Assembly: GCA_023411645.1 (NCBI GenBank)
Contig: JAEYON010000169.1
Coordinates: forward strand, 1-15,696
Direction of reading: 5' to 3'
Origin: Bacillota bacterium
GTDB lineage: Bacteria; Bacillota; Clostridia; Acetivibrionales; DTU013
DNA length: 15,696 nt
Below are positions 1-7,357 of the stretch, in pieces. The translations under genes and the position numbers were made by a program. Positions within the stretch are counted from its first letter, which is position 1. Each line of letters opens with the position of its first letter. The notes beneath the pieces are model-generated. The model saw only the letters and a list, made by a program, of their open reading frames with translations, was not told where the DNA came from and did no database searches.

Positions 1-73
1 CCAGAATCACTCTTGAAAATGGGAAATGAACAAGCAGCCTTCCGAAATTATCCAATCTGATTGAAACAGACAT
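1..73 (-). CDS. possible N-terminus of an unidentified protein (cut by window edge)
   Basis: On the minus strand an ATG at 73 is preceded by GAGG at 79-82 (5-nt spacer) and the frame stays open to the window edge, giving 24 residues beginning MSVSIRLDNFGRLL. I do not recognise the family. The fragment is too short to prove coding. A competing reading exists on the plus strand, where frame 1 is open from base 1 to a TGA at 58-60 and would be the last 19 residues of a protein; at most one is likely to be real. I prefer the minus-strand reading only because it has a ribosome binding site. Confidence 0.25.
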   Translation of the reverse strand, partial: MSVSIRLDNFGRLLVHFPFSRVIL

Positions 74-350
74 ATGAACCTCACAGCATTCACTATATCT
101 ATGCTTCCATGCTATATTTATACATACCATAACATATTTTAACTTATTTTACTACTATTTTATTGTTAAAGTATACGTGCTCTTGCAAATGAAGCTTTTG
201 TTCCCGCTATTGCACAGTATCCACATAGAAGAACTGCTAACAGTAACATGTGCTTTTATTGCTTCGCAGTCCATTAGAAAAAAGAATTGAATACTTCAAG
301 ATCGTCTCTTGCTACTTAATCCCATGCATGGCCGTACTCTTATCTTAGGT
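74..350. other. AT-rich intergenic stretch with no recognised gene
   Basis: I see no convincing open frame with a ribosome binding site, no RNA gene and no strong hairpin here. The part from about 110 to 175 is very AT-rich and could hold promoters for a minus-strand gene running off the left edge, but no box pair is convincing. The end of the stretch lies downstream of the lipoprotein gene and shows no classic terminator. Confidence 0.4.
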
Positions 351-944
351 TCATCTTATTGTGAACTCGGCAGCCAGATAGTAGGTATCATAGTCTCCCG
401 TACTTCTGAAATCCAAAATATCCTTCACTACACGGTACTCACCTGCATCAAGACTTCCGTAAAGCCACTCCCACTCTGCAGCCCATTCGCTATCCCCGCC
501 GGAAGTAAGGCTATAACCAATTGAATTGAATCCATAGTTTCCTTCTATCGCAACGGGGACCTGATACCATACTCCGTTATTGTTATTTTCAAGTAAAAAA
601 TAATCTCCATAGATACAGTCCCTGTCAGATTTATTCTCAAACTGCAATGTTAATCCGGTCGGAGACACTGTTCCTTCCTTTGGAGCCATCGTTACCCCTT
701 CCAGGTTGTTAACAGCTTCCAATGTTGACGGCATCCAATCACTTATATCCACTGGCTGGCGTGAGTCAGGTGCCGTAGTGGGATCCTCTGTTTCAGGCAT
801 TGTAGCGGCGTCCTCTGTTTCTGCTGGCACCACAGCAGGGTTATCCGTTTTTGCAGGTGAAATGCTGCTGTTATAATTTCCGCATCCTGTCAGGAGAGTT
901 ATGTTGATAGAAATGCACATACATAGGCACAATAATACTTTCAT
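351..944 (-). CDS. Ig-like-fold lipoprotein
   Basis: A 197-residue secreted lipoprotein. Residues 1-20 form a signal peptide ending in the lipobox LLTG-C21, so the mature protein should be lipid-anchored to the outer face of the membrane. Residues 25-65 are a Pro/Thr/Asp/Glu-rich linker holding two degenerate nine-residue repeats (AETEDAATM, PETEDPTTA), matched by a repeated TCCTCTGTTTC in the DNA 27 nt apart (784-794 and 811-821). The C-terminal part (about 78-197) has a beta-rich pattern (LTLQFENKS, ending in YLAAEFTIR) typical of bacterial Ig-like domains of the group often called Big_14. The ATG at 944 follows a GGGGG ribosome binding site. The next gene upstream on the same strand is also an envelope protein 102 nt away, so the two may be co-transcribed. 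Role unknown; the domain assignment is from memory of the family. Confidence 0.75.
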   Translation of the reverse strand: MKVLLCLCMCISINITLLTGCGNYNSSISPAKTDNPAVVPAETEDAATMPETEDPTTAPDSRQPVDISDWMPSTLEAVNNLEGVTMAPKEGTVSPTGLTLQFENKSDRDCIYGDYFLLENNNNGVWYQVPVAIEGNYGFNSIGYSLTSGGDSEWAAEWEWLYGSLDAGEYRVVKDILDFRSTGDYDTYYLAAEFTIR

Positions 945-1046
945 GGAATACCCCCTTTGTGCTTAACAGACGAGAAATCTACCAAAAAGTTCTCTCAACA
1001 TAATAAAGTCCATACCGCTTTAGCATTAAGTGCATTCTCATTAATA

Positions 1047-1985
1047 TCAAATCTCGCTGACCTCACCGTTATTAAAGGTAACAATAACCTTAAAATTGTA
1101 TGTCGGATAAATATTTTTCTCCACAGGCGCACCTGTGTCTGAATGCACAACGCTAACTATAGAATAGACGTATTCATTACCTTCGTTGTCTGCAGAAATC
1201 CCGCCGTACTCAACTGCAGGCACCTCTGCAACATTTATTTCGCCTGCCGCTATCATCACATTCATTCTGTCTCTGGCTTCTGAATTGACTATATTAAAGC
1301 TGGTGACATCTTTTCTAAAAACTTCTTTATCCATGTAAAACGCTTTCACTACCACGTTCTTTATCTTGAAATCTTGTTCACCAAACGTTTTATTCGATAA
1401 TTTAAATGAGTAATCTGTCCTCCCTGCAGTGGTACTTGTGCCGCTTTCCATTATACTTAATCTGTTTTCAAAGTCATCTTTGATATTTTGGTAATATGGA
1501 TTAGAATTCAGCTTTTGCTGACTCCCATCGTCAGACTTTTGATACATATTGAGTATATAGTTATCATTGTAGGATAACTCTAATTCGCAAGTATAATTAA
1601 TTCCATTTGCAGACAGGCATACAAAATCGTTTTCATTTGAATTGCTTTGTGTTGATAAATTAAGATAAACCTTTGAAGCTGCATCTGACTGCTTTAGAGT
1701 AAACTCAATCAGTACTTTTACAATCCCTGTTTTTGTATTCACACCGTTATATGAAAATTTATAATCTGATACAATATTCTGACTCTCATTCAAAAGCTGC
1801 CTTACTTCATCTGAGATTCTATAGCTATTATTGTTCAACCCCTGGTTTATATTTGATTCCATAGTCGAAATACGACTATTTAAAAAATCCATTTCTTCCT
1901 TAAATTTAGCATTTTGATAAATCAATAGTCCTACAATTGCTATCAAAGCGATAATAATTATATTGTTCTTTTTACCGTTTTCCAT
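1047..1985 (-). CDS. membrane-anchored hypothetical protein with coiled coil
   Basis: A 312-residue protein of no family I recognise. After a short basic start (MENGKKNN) comes one hydrophobic segment (about 9-25, IIIIALIAIVGLLIYQ), then a heptad-like stretch (about 28-70) that should form a coiled coil, then a long Asn/Ser/Asp-rich part with beta-strand character. It is likely a single-pass protein with its bulk outside the membrane. The start is taken as ATG at 1985 because AGGTGA sits 8 nt upstream; a TTG two codons earlier is possible but less well placed. It lies 102 nt upstream of the Ig-like lipoprotein gene on the same strand and is divergent from the gene at 2292. The pairing suggests an envelope-related job, but nothing in the sequence names a partner or substrate. 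Confidence 0.7.
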   Translation of the reverse strand: MENGKKNNIIIIALIAIVGLLIYQNAKFKEEMDFLNSRISTMESNINQGLNNNSYRISDEVRQLLNESQNIVSDYKFSYNGVNTKTGIVKVLIEFTLKQSDAASKVYLNLSTQSNSNENDFVCLSANGINYTCELELSYNDNYILNMYQKSDDGSQQKLNSNPYYQNIKDDFENRLSIMESGTSTTAGRTDYSFKLSNKTFGEQDFKIKNVVVKAFYMDKEVFRKDVTSFNIVNSEARDRMNVMIAAGEINVAEVPAVEYGGISADNEGNEYVYSIVSVVHSDTGAPVEKNIYPTYNFKVIVTFNNGEVSEI

Positions 1986-2035
1986 CTGCAATCACCTCAC
2001 GCATGTTTTCCTTTCAAATGCCTGATTGAATAAAG

Positions 2036-2053
2036 CATATTCATATGAATATG
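2036..2053. promoter_or_regulatory. 18-bp perfect palindrome, possible operator
   Basis: CATATTCATATGAATATG is its own reverse complement. It lies 51 bp upstream of the membrane-anchored gene start at 1985. The 9-mer CATATTCAT recurs at 2253-2261, close to the start of the divergent gene at 2292. A possible minus-strand -10 (TATAAA, 2065-2070) would put the palindrome just downstream of the transcription start. A shared regulator for both genes is an inference; AT-rich palindromes can also arise by chance. Confidence 0.3.
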
Positions 2054-2195
2054 AGACGATATCATTTATATACAGAAAAATCATCACGTCTAAAGTAAAA
2101 TACTCTTTTATGCAATTATGATATAGATTACTGTTCAAAATTTCAAGTGGTGGAACGAATTAAAATAATATCCTATCATATCTCCTTCCCAAAAA

Positions 2196-2203
2196 GCCGA
2201 TAA
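2196..2203 (+). promoter_or_regulatory. sigma-28 (SigD/FliA)-like -10 box
   Basis: GCCGATAA matches the conserved -10 element of flagellar sigma-28 promoters and stands 89 bp before the start codon at 2292. No clear TAAA -35 box is found 14-16 nt upstream (the sequence there is around CATA), so the promoter is only half supported. A small hairpin (CCCGGTT at 2233-2239 with AACCGGG at 2246-2252) lies in the resulting leader. Confidence 0.25.
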
Positions 2204-2291
2204 ATATATCGTGGCTATTCAACACTATTGAACCCGGTTATGGAAAACCGGGCATATTCATTGACTCATATGATGCAAGGAGGCATGATTT

Positions 2292-3437
2292 ATGAGGATT
2301 TCAGATTCATCCGTAACACTCTACGGAGCAAGTACTTCCGTTGAAAAGCATACAAAAGAAGAATCATTAAAAATGTGGGTTGGTAACACAAGGCCAGATT
2401 TTGAGGGTGAAAACAGGGCTACTCAACCGACTTTACCCACCATACAGCTGACAGATATTCTTCAGCTTTCCGAAGAAGGCAAAAAAGCGCTCGAGGACAA
2501 ATTGAACGCAGCATCAAGCTGCGGGTACTTCAGTAAAGATGAAGATATGTTTGAACTGGGCGACGGAGACAAAAGAAAAATTTATTTGGTTCAAAAAATG
2601 ATCGAGTTTCTAACAGGTAAAAAACTCAAATTTGCAATCCCCCGGAGAATTATTGGCGAACAGAATAACGGACACGGGCATTACGCAAATACGCTCACAT
2701 CCGGTCCTGCACCGTTGCGAGCTCCTGGCTCCAGCCAGCCTCAGCTTGTACAGGGCTTAGTTCGTCAGGGCTGGGGACTGGAGTATAACCTACGGGAGAC
2801 GCATTATGAAAAACAGACAATGTCCTTTTCCGCAGGGGGAGTTGTAAAGACTTCTGACGGCAGAGAAATAAAATTCAATCTTGATCTGAATCTCAGCAGA
2901 GAATTTTCTTCAAACCTGAATCTTTCAGTTCGGGCCGGAGATGCGGTCAAGGTGGACCCGCTGGTAGTGAATTTCGGGAATGCAAGCGCATCGCTTACCA
3001 ATGAAAAATACTGGTTTGATATCGACGCGGACGGAACGGATGACCAGATATCATTTGTGGGAAACGGGAGCGGCTTTTTGGCATTCGATATTAACGACGA
3101 TGGCATTATAAATGATGGAAGTGAGCTGTTCGGCCCTCAGAGCGGCAACGGTTTTTCCGATCTGTCTGAATACGACATTGACAATAACGGCTGGATTGAT
3201 GAAAATGACGATATCTACAGCAAGCTTCGCATATGGACGAAAGATGCTCAGGGCAATGATCAGCTGTTTGCCCTCGGTGCGAAGGGCATCGGTGCCATTT
3301 ATCTGGGCAGTGCCGCAACCGCCTATGACCTGAAGACCTCTGCTAACGAATCTCTTGGAAGTATCGCGCGAAGCGGGATTTTCCTGAGAGAAAGCGGACT
3401 TGCCGGGACAATACAGCATGTAGATTTGACTGTCTAA
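2292..3437 (+). CDS. hypothetical protein with Asp-rich calcium-loop-like motifs
   Basis: A 381-residue protein. The N-terminus (MRISDSSVTL) has no signal peptide or membrane segment. Residues 165-230 look beta-rich. Three Asp-rich loops follow, DIDADGTDD (243-251), DINDDGIINDGSE (266-278) and DIDNNGWIDENDD (295-307), each resembling the loop of EF-hand, dockerin or VCBS-linked calcium sites. The spacing differs from paired dockerin helices, so I do not call it a dockerin. The architecture, short polar start followed by a late DxDxDG cluster, recalls uncharacterised proteins of flagellated, mostly Gram-negative bacteria (from memory). AAGGAGG at 2277-2283 fixes the ATG at 2292. It ends 10 nt from the convergent EamA gene with no visible terminator between them. 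Calcium binding is inferred; location and function are unknown. Confidence 0.75.
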   Translation: MRISDSSVTLYGASTSVEKHTKEESLKMWVGNTRPDFEGENRATQPTLPTIQLTDILQLSEEGKKALEDKLNAASSCGYFSKDEDMFELGDGDKRKIYLVQKMIEFLTGKKLKFAIPRRIIGEQNNGHGHYANTLTSGPAPLRAPGSSQPQLVQGLVRQGWGLEYNLRETHYEKQTMSFSAGGVVKTSDGREIKFNLDLNLSREFSSNLNLSVRAGDAVKVDPLVVNFGNASASLTNEKYWFDIDADGTDDQISFVGNGSGFLAFDINDDGIINDGSELFGPQSGNGFSDLSEYDIDNNGWIDENDDIYSKLRIWTKDAQGNDQLFALGAKGIGAIYLGSAATAYDLKTSANESLGSIARSGIFLRESGLAGTIQHVDLTV

Positions 3438-3447
3438 TGTTAATCTA

Positions 3448-4344
3448 TTACCGCTTATTTCCGGCTGTCTGACTTTCCCCAAGCTTCAGCTCGGACACCA
3501 GCATACCTGCCAGTATCAACAGACAACCCAAGGCTTTTGTCAATGAGGGTATTTCCGTCACGCCCTCAGAGTTCGGTATGATCATAGCAAATATCACTGC
3601 AAACACCGGCTCTGCAGTAAGGATCAGCGCTGTGTGGGACGGCGTTGTATCCTTCTGGGCAATTGTCTGACCGCCAAAGGCCAGTGCAGAACCAAGAATT
3701 GCCGTAAAGAGGAGAATTCCGATCACAGTCCCGTTGAATTCAATTGGCTTACCTGCGTCTGCAGTCAGCCAGAAGCCTGTACTCACGACGCCCACAAAAA
3801 GAACCTGGATGATCGCAAGCAGCGGCGCATCCTCCGTTTGTGTGAACCTGTCAATAGCTATGATCTGGAATGCCCAACATATCGCGCACAGAAATGTCAG
3901 AAAATCACCATAGTTGAAACTGAAGCTCAGACCTCCAGAAAGGAAAAATAGCCCTATAAAGGCAATTGCAATGCCGATAACAGAAGCCCTGTCCGGCTTC
4001 TTTTTCAAAATAATGGCTGCAATGATCGGCACTATCACAACATTAAGACCTGTAATAAATCCCGAATTGGACGCAGAGGTGGTGTACAGCCCAAGTACCT
4101 GGAATGCCATGCCGCCAAACATAAACACTCCAATAATACATCCGTAAAGAAGAGTTCGCCTGGTGAGCTTTCTTAGATTTTTGCGGAACAATACTGTAAG
4201 CACAGCGGCAGCAAGTATAAAACGCATAGAAAGATAGGCATATGCCGGAACGTATGCCAATACCATTTTCATCAGAGGAAACGAAGCCCCCCAGACTATG
4301 GTAATTGCTAATAATACTAGATCCGCTCTGAGTTTTTTTGTCAT
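3448..4344 (-). CDS. EamA-family (DMT) transporter
   Basis: A 298-residue integral membrane protein with about ten hydrophobic segments in two similar halves, the usual size and layout of EamA/DMT permeases (RhaT/YdcZ-like). Typical signs are WGASFPLMK near the N-terminus, SASNSGFITGL at the end of the first half and ALILTAEPVFA in the second half. Members export amino acids or other small metabolites; the substrate here cannot be read from the sequence. The ATG at 4344 lies 3 nt after the stop of the upstream ABC ATPase gene, and its weak ribosome binding site (AAAGG) is inside that gene, so translation is probably coupled. This makes it the last gene of an amino acid import operon, which suggests, but does not show, that it handles a related amino acid or a product of one. 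No terminator is visible after it. Confidence 0.88.
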   Translation of the reverse strand: MTKKLRADLVLLAITIVWGASFPLMKMVLAYVPAYAYLSMRFILAAAVLTVLFRKNLRKLTRRTLLYGCIIGVFMFGGMAFQVLGLYTTSASNSGFITGLNVVIVPIIAAIILKKKPDRASVIGIAIAFIGLFFLSGGLSFSFNYGDFLTFLCAICWAFQIIAIDRFTQTEDAPLLAIIQVLFVGVVSTGFWLTADAGKPIEFNGTVIGILLFTAILGSALAFGGQTIAQKDTTPSHTALILTAEPVFAVIFAMIIPNSEGVTEIPSLTKALGCLLILAGMLVSELKLGESQTAGNKR

Positions 4345-4347
4345 CGA

Positions 4348-5106
4348 TTAAAGGACCTTTTGCAAGAAAGCTCTTGTCCTCTCATTTTTGGGATTAGTGA
4401 AAATCTCCTCAGGCTTGCCTTCTTCCTTGATCTCGCCATTGTCCATAAAGATAACGCGGTTGCCGACTTCTTTGGCAAAGCCCATCTCATGAGTAACCAC
4501 CAGCATGGTCATGCCTTCATTTGCAAGATCCTTCATGACCTCAAGCACCTCACCGACGAGCTCGGGGTCTAGTGCCGAGGTCGGCTCGTCAAACAACATG
4601 ATCTTCGGCTTCATCGCAAGTGCTCTTGCGATAGCCACTCTCTGCTGCTGACCGCCCGAGAGCCTTGAGGGATATTCATTCCTCTTATCGGCCAGCCCGA
4701 CCTTTTCCAGTAATTTTAGCGCATCAACAGAAGCCTCCTCCTTCGGTACTTTTCGAACCGTTATAGGCGCCTCCATCACATTCTCGATCACAGTCATATG
4801 AGGAAACAGGTTAAACCTCTGAAACACCATACCAAGCTCCGTACAAAGCTCCGAAACCTTCTTCTGAGATACCTTAAGCTGGTTTTTCCCGTCTATTCTT
4901 TCATCTATCAGTTCACCCTCAACATAAACGCGTCCGCTGGTAATCCTCTCCAAATGATTCAGGCACCTGAGCAGTGTGCTCTTTCCGGAACCGCTCGGTC
5001 CGATGATACACACCACTTCACCCTTTTTTACCTCCAGATTGATGTTTTTCAGCACCTCGAGACTGCCGAAGGACTTATATACGTTTTCCACTTTAACCAT
5101 TGGCAT
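4348..5106 (-). CDS. polar amino acid ABC transporter ATP-binding protein
   Basis: A 252-residue cytoplasmic ATPase that powers uptake through the adjacent permease. All motifs are intact: Walker A GPSGSGKST (36-44), Q-loop Gln96 in MVFQRFNLFPHMT, signature LSGGQQQR (149-156), Walker B IMLFDEP (169-175), D-loop SALD and switch His206 in VVTHEMG. Length and the FNLFPHMTV segment fit the GlnQ/ArtP/TcyC group for family 3 amino acid importers. The ATG at 5106 has GGGAG at 5117-5121, ten nt upstream. It follows the permease by 34 nt and precedes the EamA gene by 3 nt. Glutamine, arginine, cystine or another polar amino acid cannot be told apart from this sequence, so I give no symbol. Confidence 0.95.
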   Translation of the reverse strand: MPMVKVENVYKSFGSLEVLKNINLEVKKGEVVCIIGPSGSGKSTLLRCLNHLERITSGRVYVEGELIDERIDGKNQLKVSQKKVSELCTELGMVFQRFNLFPHMTVIENVMEAPITVRKVPKEEASVDALKLLEKVGLADKRNEYPSRLSGGQQQRVAIARALAMKPKIMLFDEPTSALDPELVGEVLEVMKDLANEGMTMLVVTHEMGFAKEVGNRVIFMDNGEIKEEGKPEEIFTNPKNERTRAFLQKVL

Positions 5107-5140
5107 AATGCAACGTCTCCCTTGAAACTAATTAGTCGGT

Positions 5141-5812
5141 CTACTCGTATACGGAGTATTTTTTCTCAAACTTCTCAAATATAATGGTAAATACCGTAGT
5201 CATAATCAAGTAGATAATGGCTGAAGGAACATATATTAGAGCTTTTGCCTGCAGGCTTTGGATCTCATTTGTTACCCTCATCAAATCCTGCATAGCAATA
5301 ACTGAAACAAGAGAAGTGTCTTTAATCATCATAATAAATTCATTGCCAACCGGAGGGATTAATCTCCTATATGACTGAGGGATGATAACTCTTCGCATGG
5401 CTTGTCCATAGGTCATTCCAACAGCCTTCGCCGCTTCCATCTGGCCCTTATCAATAGACTGTATCGCCGCTCTGATTATTTCTGCAAGGTAGGCTCCCGC
5501 ATTCAGGCTGAACGCAATAAATGCAGCCGATGTAGCACTCATTCCTTTAAGCGGTGGATCGAAAAACATCGGAAAAGCATAGTAAATAAAAAACAATTGC
5601 ATAAGAAGAGGAGTGCCTCTGAAGAACCAAATATACACCCAGGACACCTTGTTGATGATAACGTTCCTGGATAACCTGCCAAGCGCCAGCAACAGGCCTA
5701 AGAGCAAGCCGAATATAACCGCTACAACGGTTAATTCAATCGTTATTCCTGCTCCTTTAATCAATCTGGGCAAAAAAGGCAACAATTCAAGCATGATTCG
5801 AACATCCCCCAT
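5141..5812 (-). CDS. polar amino acid ABC transporter permease
   Basis: A 223-residue membrane subunit of the HisM/GlnP type with about five membrane segments. It carries the coupling-loop EAA motif (EAAKAVGMTYGQAMRRVIIP), which contacts the ATPase, and the conserved IKDTSLVSVI stretch. The open frame extends further upstream but that part runs into a terminator hairpin, so a later start is correct: either ATG at 5812 (MGDVRIM) or ATG at 5794 (MLELLPF), the latter having GGGGGA about ten nt upstream. I give the longer of the two. It lies between the binding-protein gene, from which it is separated by the hairpin, and the ATPase gene 34 nt downstream. A single permease implies a homodimeric channel, as in other small importers of the family. 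Confidence 0.93.
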   Translation of the reverse strand: MGDVRIMLELLPFLPRLIKGAGITIELTVVAVIFGLLLGLLLALGRLSRNVIINKVSWVYIWFFRGTPLLMQLFFIYYAFPMFFDPPLKGMSATSAAFIAFSLNAGAYLAEIIRAAIQSIDKGQMEAAKAVGMTYGQAMRRVIIPQSYRRLIPPVGNEFIMMIKDTSLVSVIAMQDLMRVTNEIQSLQAKALIYVPSAIIYLIMTTVFTIIFEKFEKKYSVYE

Positions 5813-5855
5813 ATAACCAATTTGTTCAAGCTTTTTTATTTTAAAGGTTAATACT

Positions 5856-5893
5856 AAAAAACAAAATCTCAGGTGGAGCAAAAGCTCCACCTG
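5856..5893 (-). terminator. intercistronic terminator between binding protein and permease genes
   Basis: CAGGTGGAGC (5870-5879) and GCTCCACCTG (5884-5893) form a perfect 10-bp stem with a 4-nt loop. Read on the minus strand it is followed after GAGA by a T-rich run (TTTTGTTTTTT, 5866-5856). It stands 101 nt after the binding-protein stop and 58 nt before the permease start. It probably stops part of the transcripts so that binding protein exceeds the membrane subunits. Confidence 0.8.
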
Positions 5894-5993
5894 ACAACAG
5901 AAGCCGCTATAATTACATCAAATCCCCTGGTAACACTTGATTACCGCCGATATCCATTTACTGCTGACATCTTATCTTCTATGCTTCTGTACG

Positions 5994-6776
5994 CTATTCC
6001 AGATTTTTGGTCATATCTTCCCCAAACCATTTTTCTGAAATCTTTCCTAATGATCCGTCATTCATCATTCCCTCAAGTATCTTATCCACTTCCGCACATG
6101 CTTCTTTATTCTTAATATCAAATCCAACGGCAATGGGTTCATTCGGAAGCGTAGTAGAAACCAGATTGAAGCTTTCCATGTCATTGGCTACAAAATACTT
6201 GCCTATAACAAGATCTGTCACGACCGCTTCCACTCTGCCGATCTTCAAATCATTCAACGCCTGGATCATTCCCTCATACTTTTTATACTCTTTGAATGGG
6301 GTAGTCTTCTGAAATTCAACGCAGGCATCATCAGATGTTGTTCCCATCTGGACTGCGACAATTCTATCTCCCAGATCCTTTTCCGATGCAATTTCTGCAT
6401 TGTCTTTATTAACAATAATAACCTGATTGTTGGCGATATACGGACGAGTATACGCAATGGTCTTCTTTCTTTCTTCCGTAATGCTAAGAGATGAAATGAT
6501 ACAATCATATTTGTTCGAACTCAATGCAGTAAAAATGGCAGTCCATGCAGTCGGAACAAATTCAATCTCTTTGTTCATTCTTTTTGCAATTTCCTGAGCC
6601 AGCTCAACATCAAAGCCCGCGTAGTTGCCGGCTTCATCCCTATATTCCATCGGCGGATATGTATCGTCTATACCCACACGAAAAACATCGGATGTTTTGT
6701 TCGCTCCACATGCGGTGAACACAAAAGTCATGACTAGTACAAGGGCCAGCGCCAATGTAAACCTTTTTTTGTACAT
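5994..6776 (-). CDS. amino acid ABC transporter substrate-binding lipoprotein (family 3)
   Basis: A 260-residue extracytoplasmic binding protein. The signal peptide (1-22) ends in the lipobox FTA-C23, so it is a lipoprotein held at the membrane surface. The mature part has the family 3 hallmarks: VGIDDTYPPMEYRD at the start, GFDVELAQEIAKRM, the domain-crossing region DCIISSLSITEERKKTIAYT with the ligand-carboxylate Arg, and AVQMGTTSDDA in the second lobe. These fit a polar amino acid (glutamine, cystine, arginine or similar). The ATG at 6776 is chosen because it begins the signal peptide and has GGAGG about 7 nt upstream; the frame is open 23 codons further but without function. It is first in the importer operon, upstream of the terminator hairpin. 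Confidence 0.94.
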   Translation of the reverse strand: MYKKRFTLALALVLVMTFVFTACGANKTSDVFRVGIDDTYPPMEYRDEAGNYAGFDVELAQEIAKRMNKEIEFVPTAWTAIFTALSSNKYDCIISSLSITEERKKTIAYTRPYIANNQVIIVNKDNAEIASEKDLGDRIVAVQMGTTSDDACVEFQKTTPFKEYKKYEGMIQALNDLKIGRVEAVVTDLVIGKYFVANDMESFNLVSTTLPNEPIAVGFDIKNKEACAEVDKILEGMMNDGSLGKISEKWFGEDMTKNLE

Positions 6777-6950
6777 AAATAATCCTCCCTCAAATATAGG
6801 TTCTTTTATGTAAATTATTAATGTATATCTTATATCAAAACACAAAAGTTTACAATAAAAAATATGCTATAAAAATAATCCAAAATATTCTTCCGCCGCA
6901 TAATATCAAGTTATTCAGCCTTGGTTCTCTAGTTATTCAGCCTTAGTTCT
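6777..6950. other. AT-rich spacer upstream of the binding-protein gene
   Basis: This spacer must hold the promoter of the importer operon on the minus strand. A weak candidate is TTGTAA followed 15 nt later by TATAAG, but the spacing is short and I do not call it firmly. No hairpin terminator is seen for the upstream glg genes. The right end is made of tandem repeats listed separately. Confidence 0.35.
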
Positions 6951-6963
6951 CTAGTTATTCAGC
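6909..6963. repeat. 22-bp tandem repeat, 2.5 copies
   Basis: Two adjacent 22-nt units (6909-6930 and 6931-6952) differ at one base (g at 6923, a at 6945). A third, partial unit begins at 6953 with AGTTATTCAGC. The core is AGTTATTCAGCCTT followed by GTTCTCT. The partial unit contains the last codons of the minus-strand gene ending at 6951, and the stop lies at the junction, so the array looks like duplication of that gene's 3' end. Confidence 0.9.
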
Positions 6964-7340
6964 TTTTTAAATATCTCGTCCTTGATTTTACTCTTTAAGT
7001 AGAGAGTATTGCTGCCATCATTGATCAAAGCCCGTCTGATAAATTCAATTTCCGCTTCCGAAAGGTAAACAGCCTTTGCCTTCTTTTGCGGACTGACATT
7101 GGCAAAGAGCTCGCCAATGGCATTTTTGGCAGCCTCTGAGCTTCGGAAGTAATATACGTTCTGCGAATCGTCGAATATGGCGCCATGATCCGTATATATC
7201 TGTGTGATCTTTGCAGCCTTGACTCCTGTTATCTTTGCTATATCACCGACCGAGTAAGTTCCCTCATAATCAATGTAGTAGTCGTCCGCTCTGATGCCCG
7301 ATTTTCTTACAATAAAACCTGATTGATTGACCATAGCCAT
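6951..7340 (-). CDS. small hypothetical protein in the glg operon
   Basis: A 129-residue soluble protein I do not recognise. Residues 29-58 (YSVGDIAKITGVKAAKITQI and following) look like a helix-turn-helix or winged-helix unit, followed by a strand-like YYFRSS and a helical, basic C-terminal part (90-129). There is no membrane segment. The ATG at 7340 is chosen because GGGGAGGGG lies just upstream (about 7344-7352); a GTG overlapping the glgD stop at 7359-7361 would be an alternative start 7 codons longer. It follows glgD directly, so it is probably made with the ADP-glucose enzymes. A role in control of glycogen genes or an enzyme partner is conceivable, but nothing in the sequence proves DNA binding. 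The last codons lie in the 22-bp tandem repeat. Confidence 0.7.
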   Translation of the reverse strand: MAMVNQSGFIVRKSGIRADDYYIDYEGTYSVGDIAKITGVKAAKITQIYTDHGAIFDDSQNVYYFRSSEAAKNAIGELFANVSPQKKAKAVYLSEAEIEFIRRALINDGSNTLYLKSKIKDEIFKKLNN

Positions 7341-7357
7341 ATACCCCTCCCCGCTTC

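Noticed and set aside
1..60. Plus-strand C-terminal fragment of 19 codons
   Set aside because: Too short to support, no recognisable family, and in conflict with a minus-strand frame that has a ribosome binding site.
3051..3482. Minus-strand open frames opposite the calcium-loop protein gene
   Set aside because: They lie opposite a gene with a perfect ribosome binding site and motif-rich protein; their translations show no family features.
5813..5890. N-terminal extension of the permease
   Set aside because: The extended frame runs through the terminator tail and hairpin, so it is not translated as part of the permease.
6909..6963. Possible CRISPR array
   Set aside because: The repeat units are directly adjacent with no spacers, so this is a simple tandem repeat.
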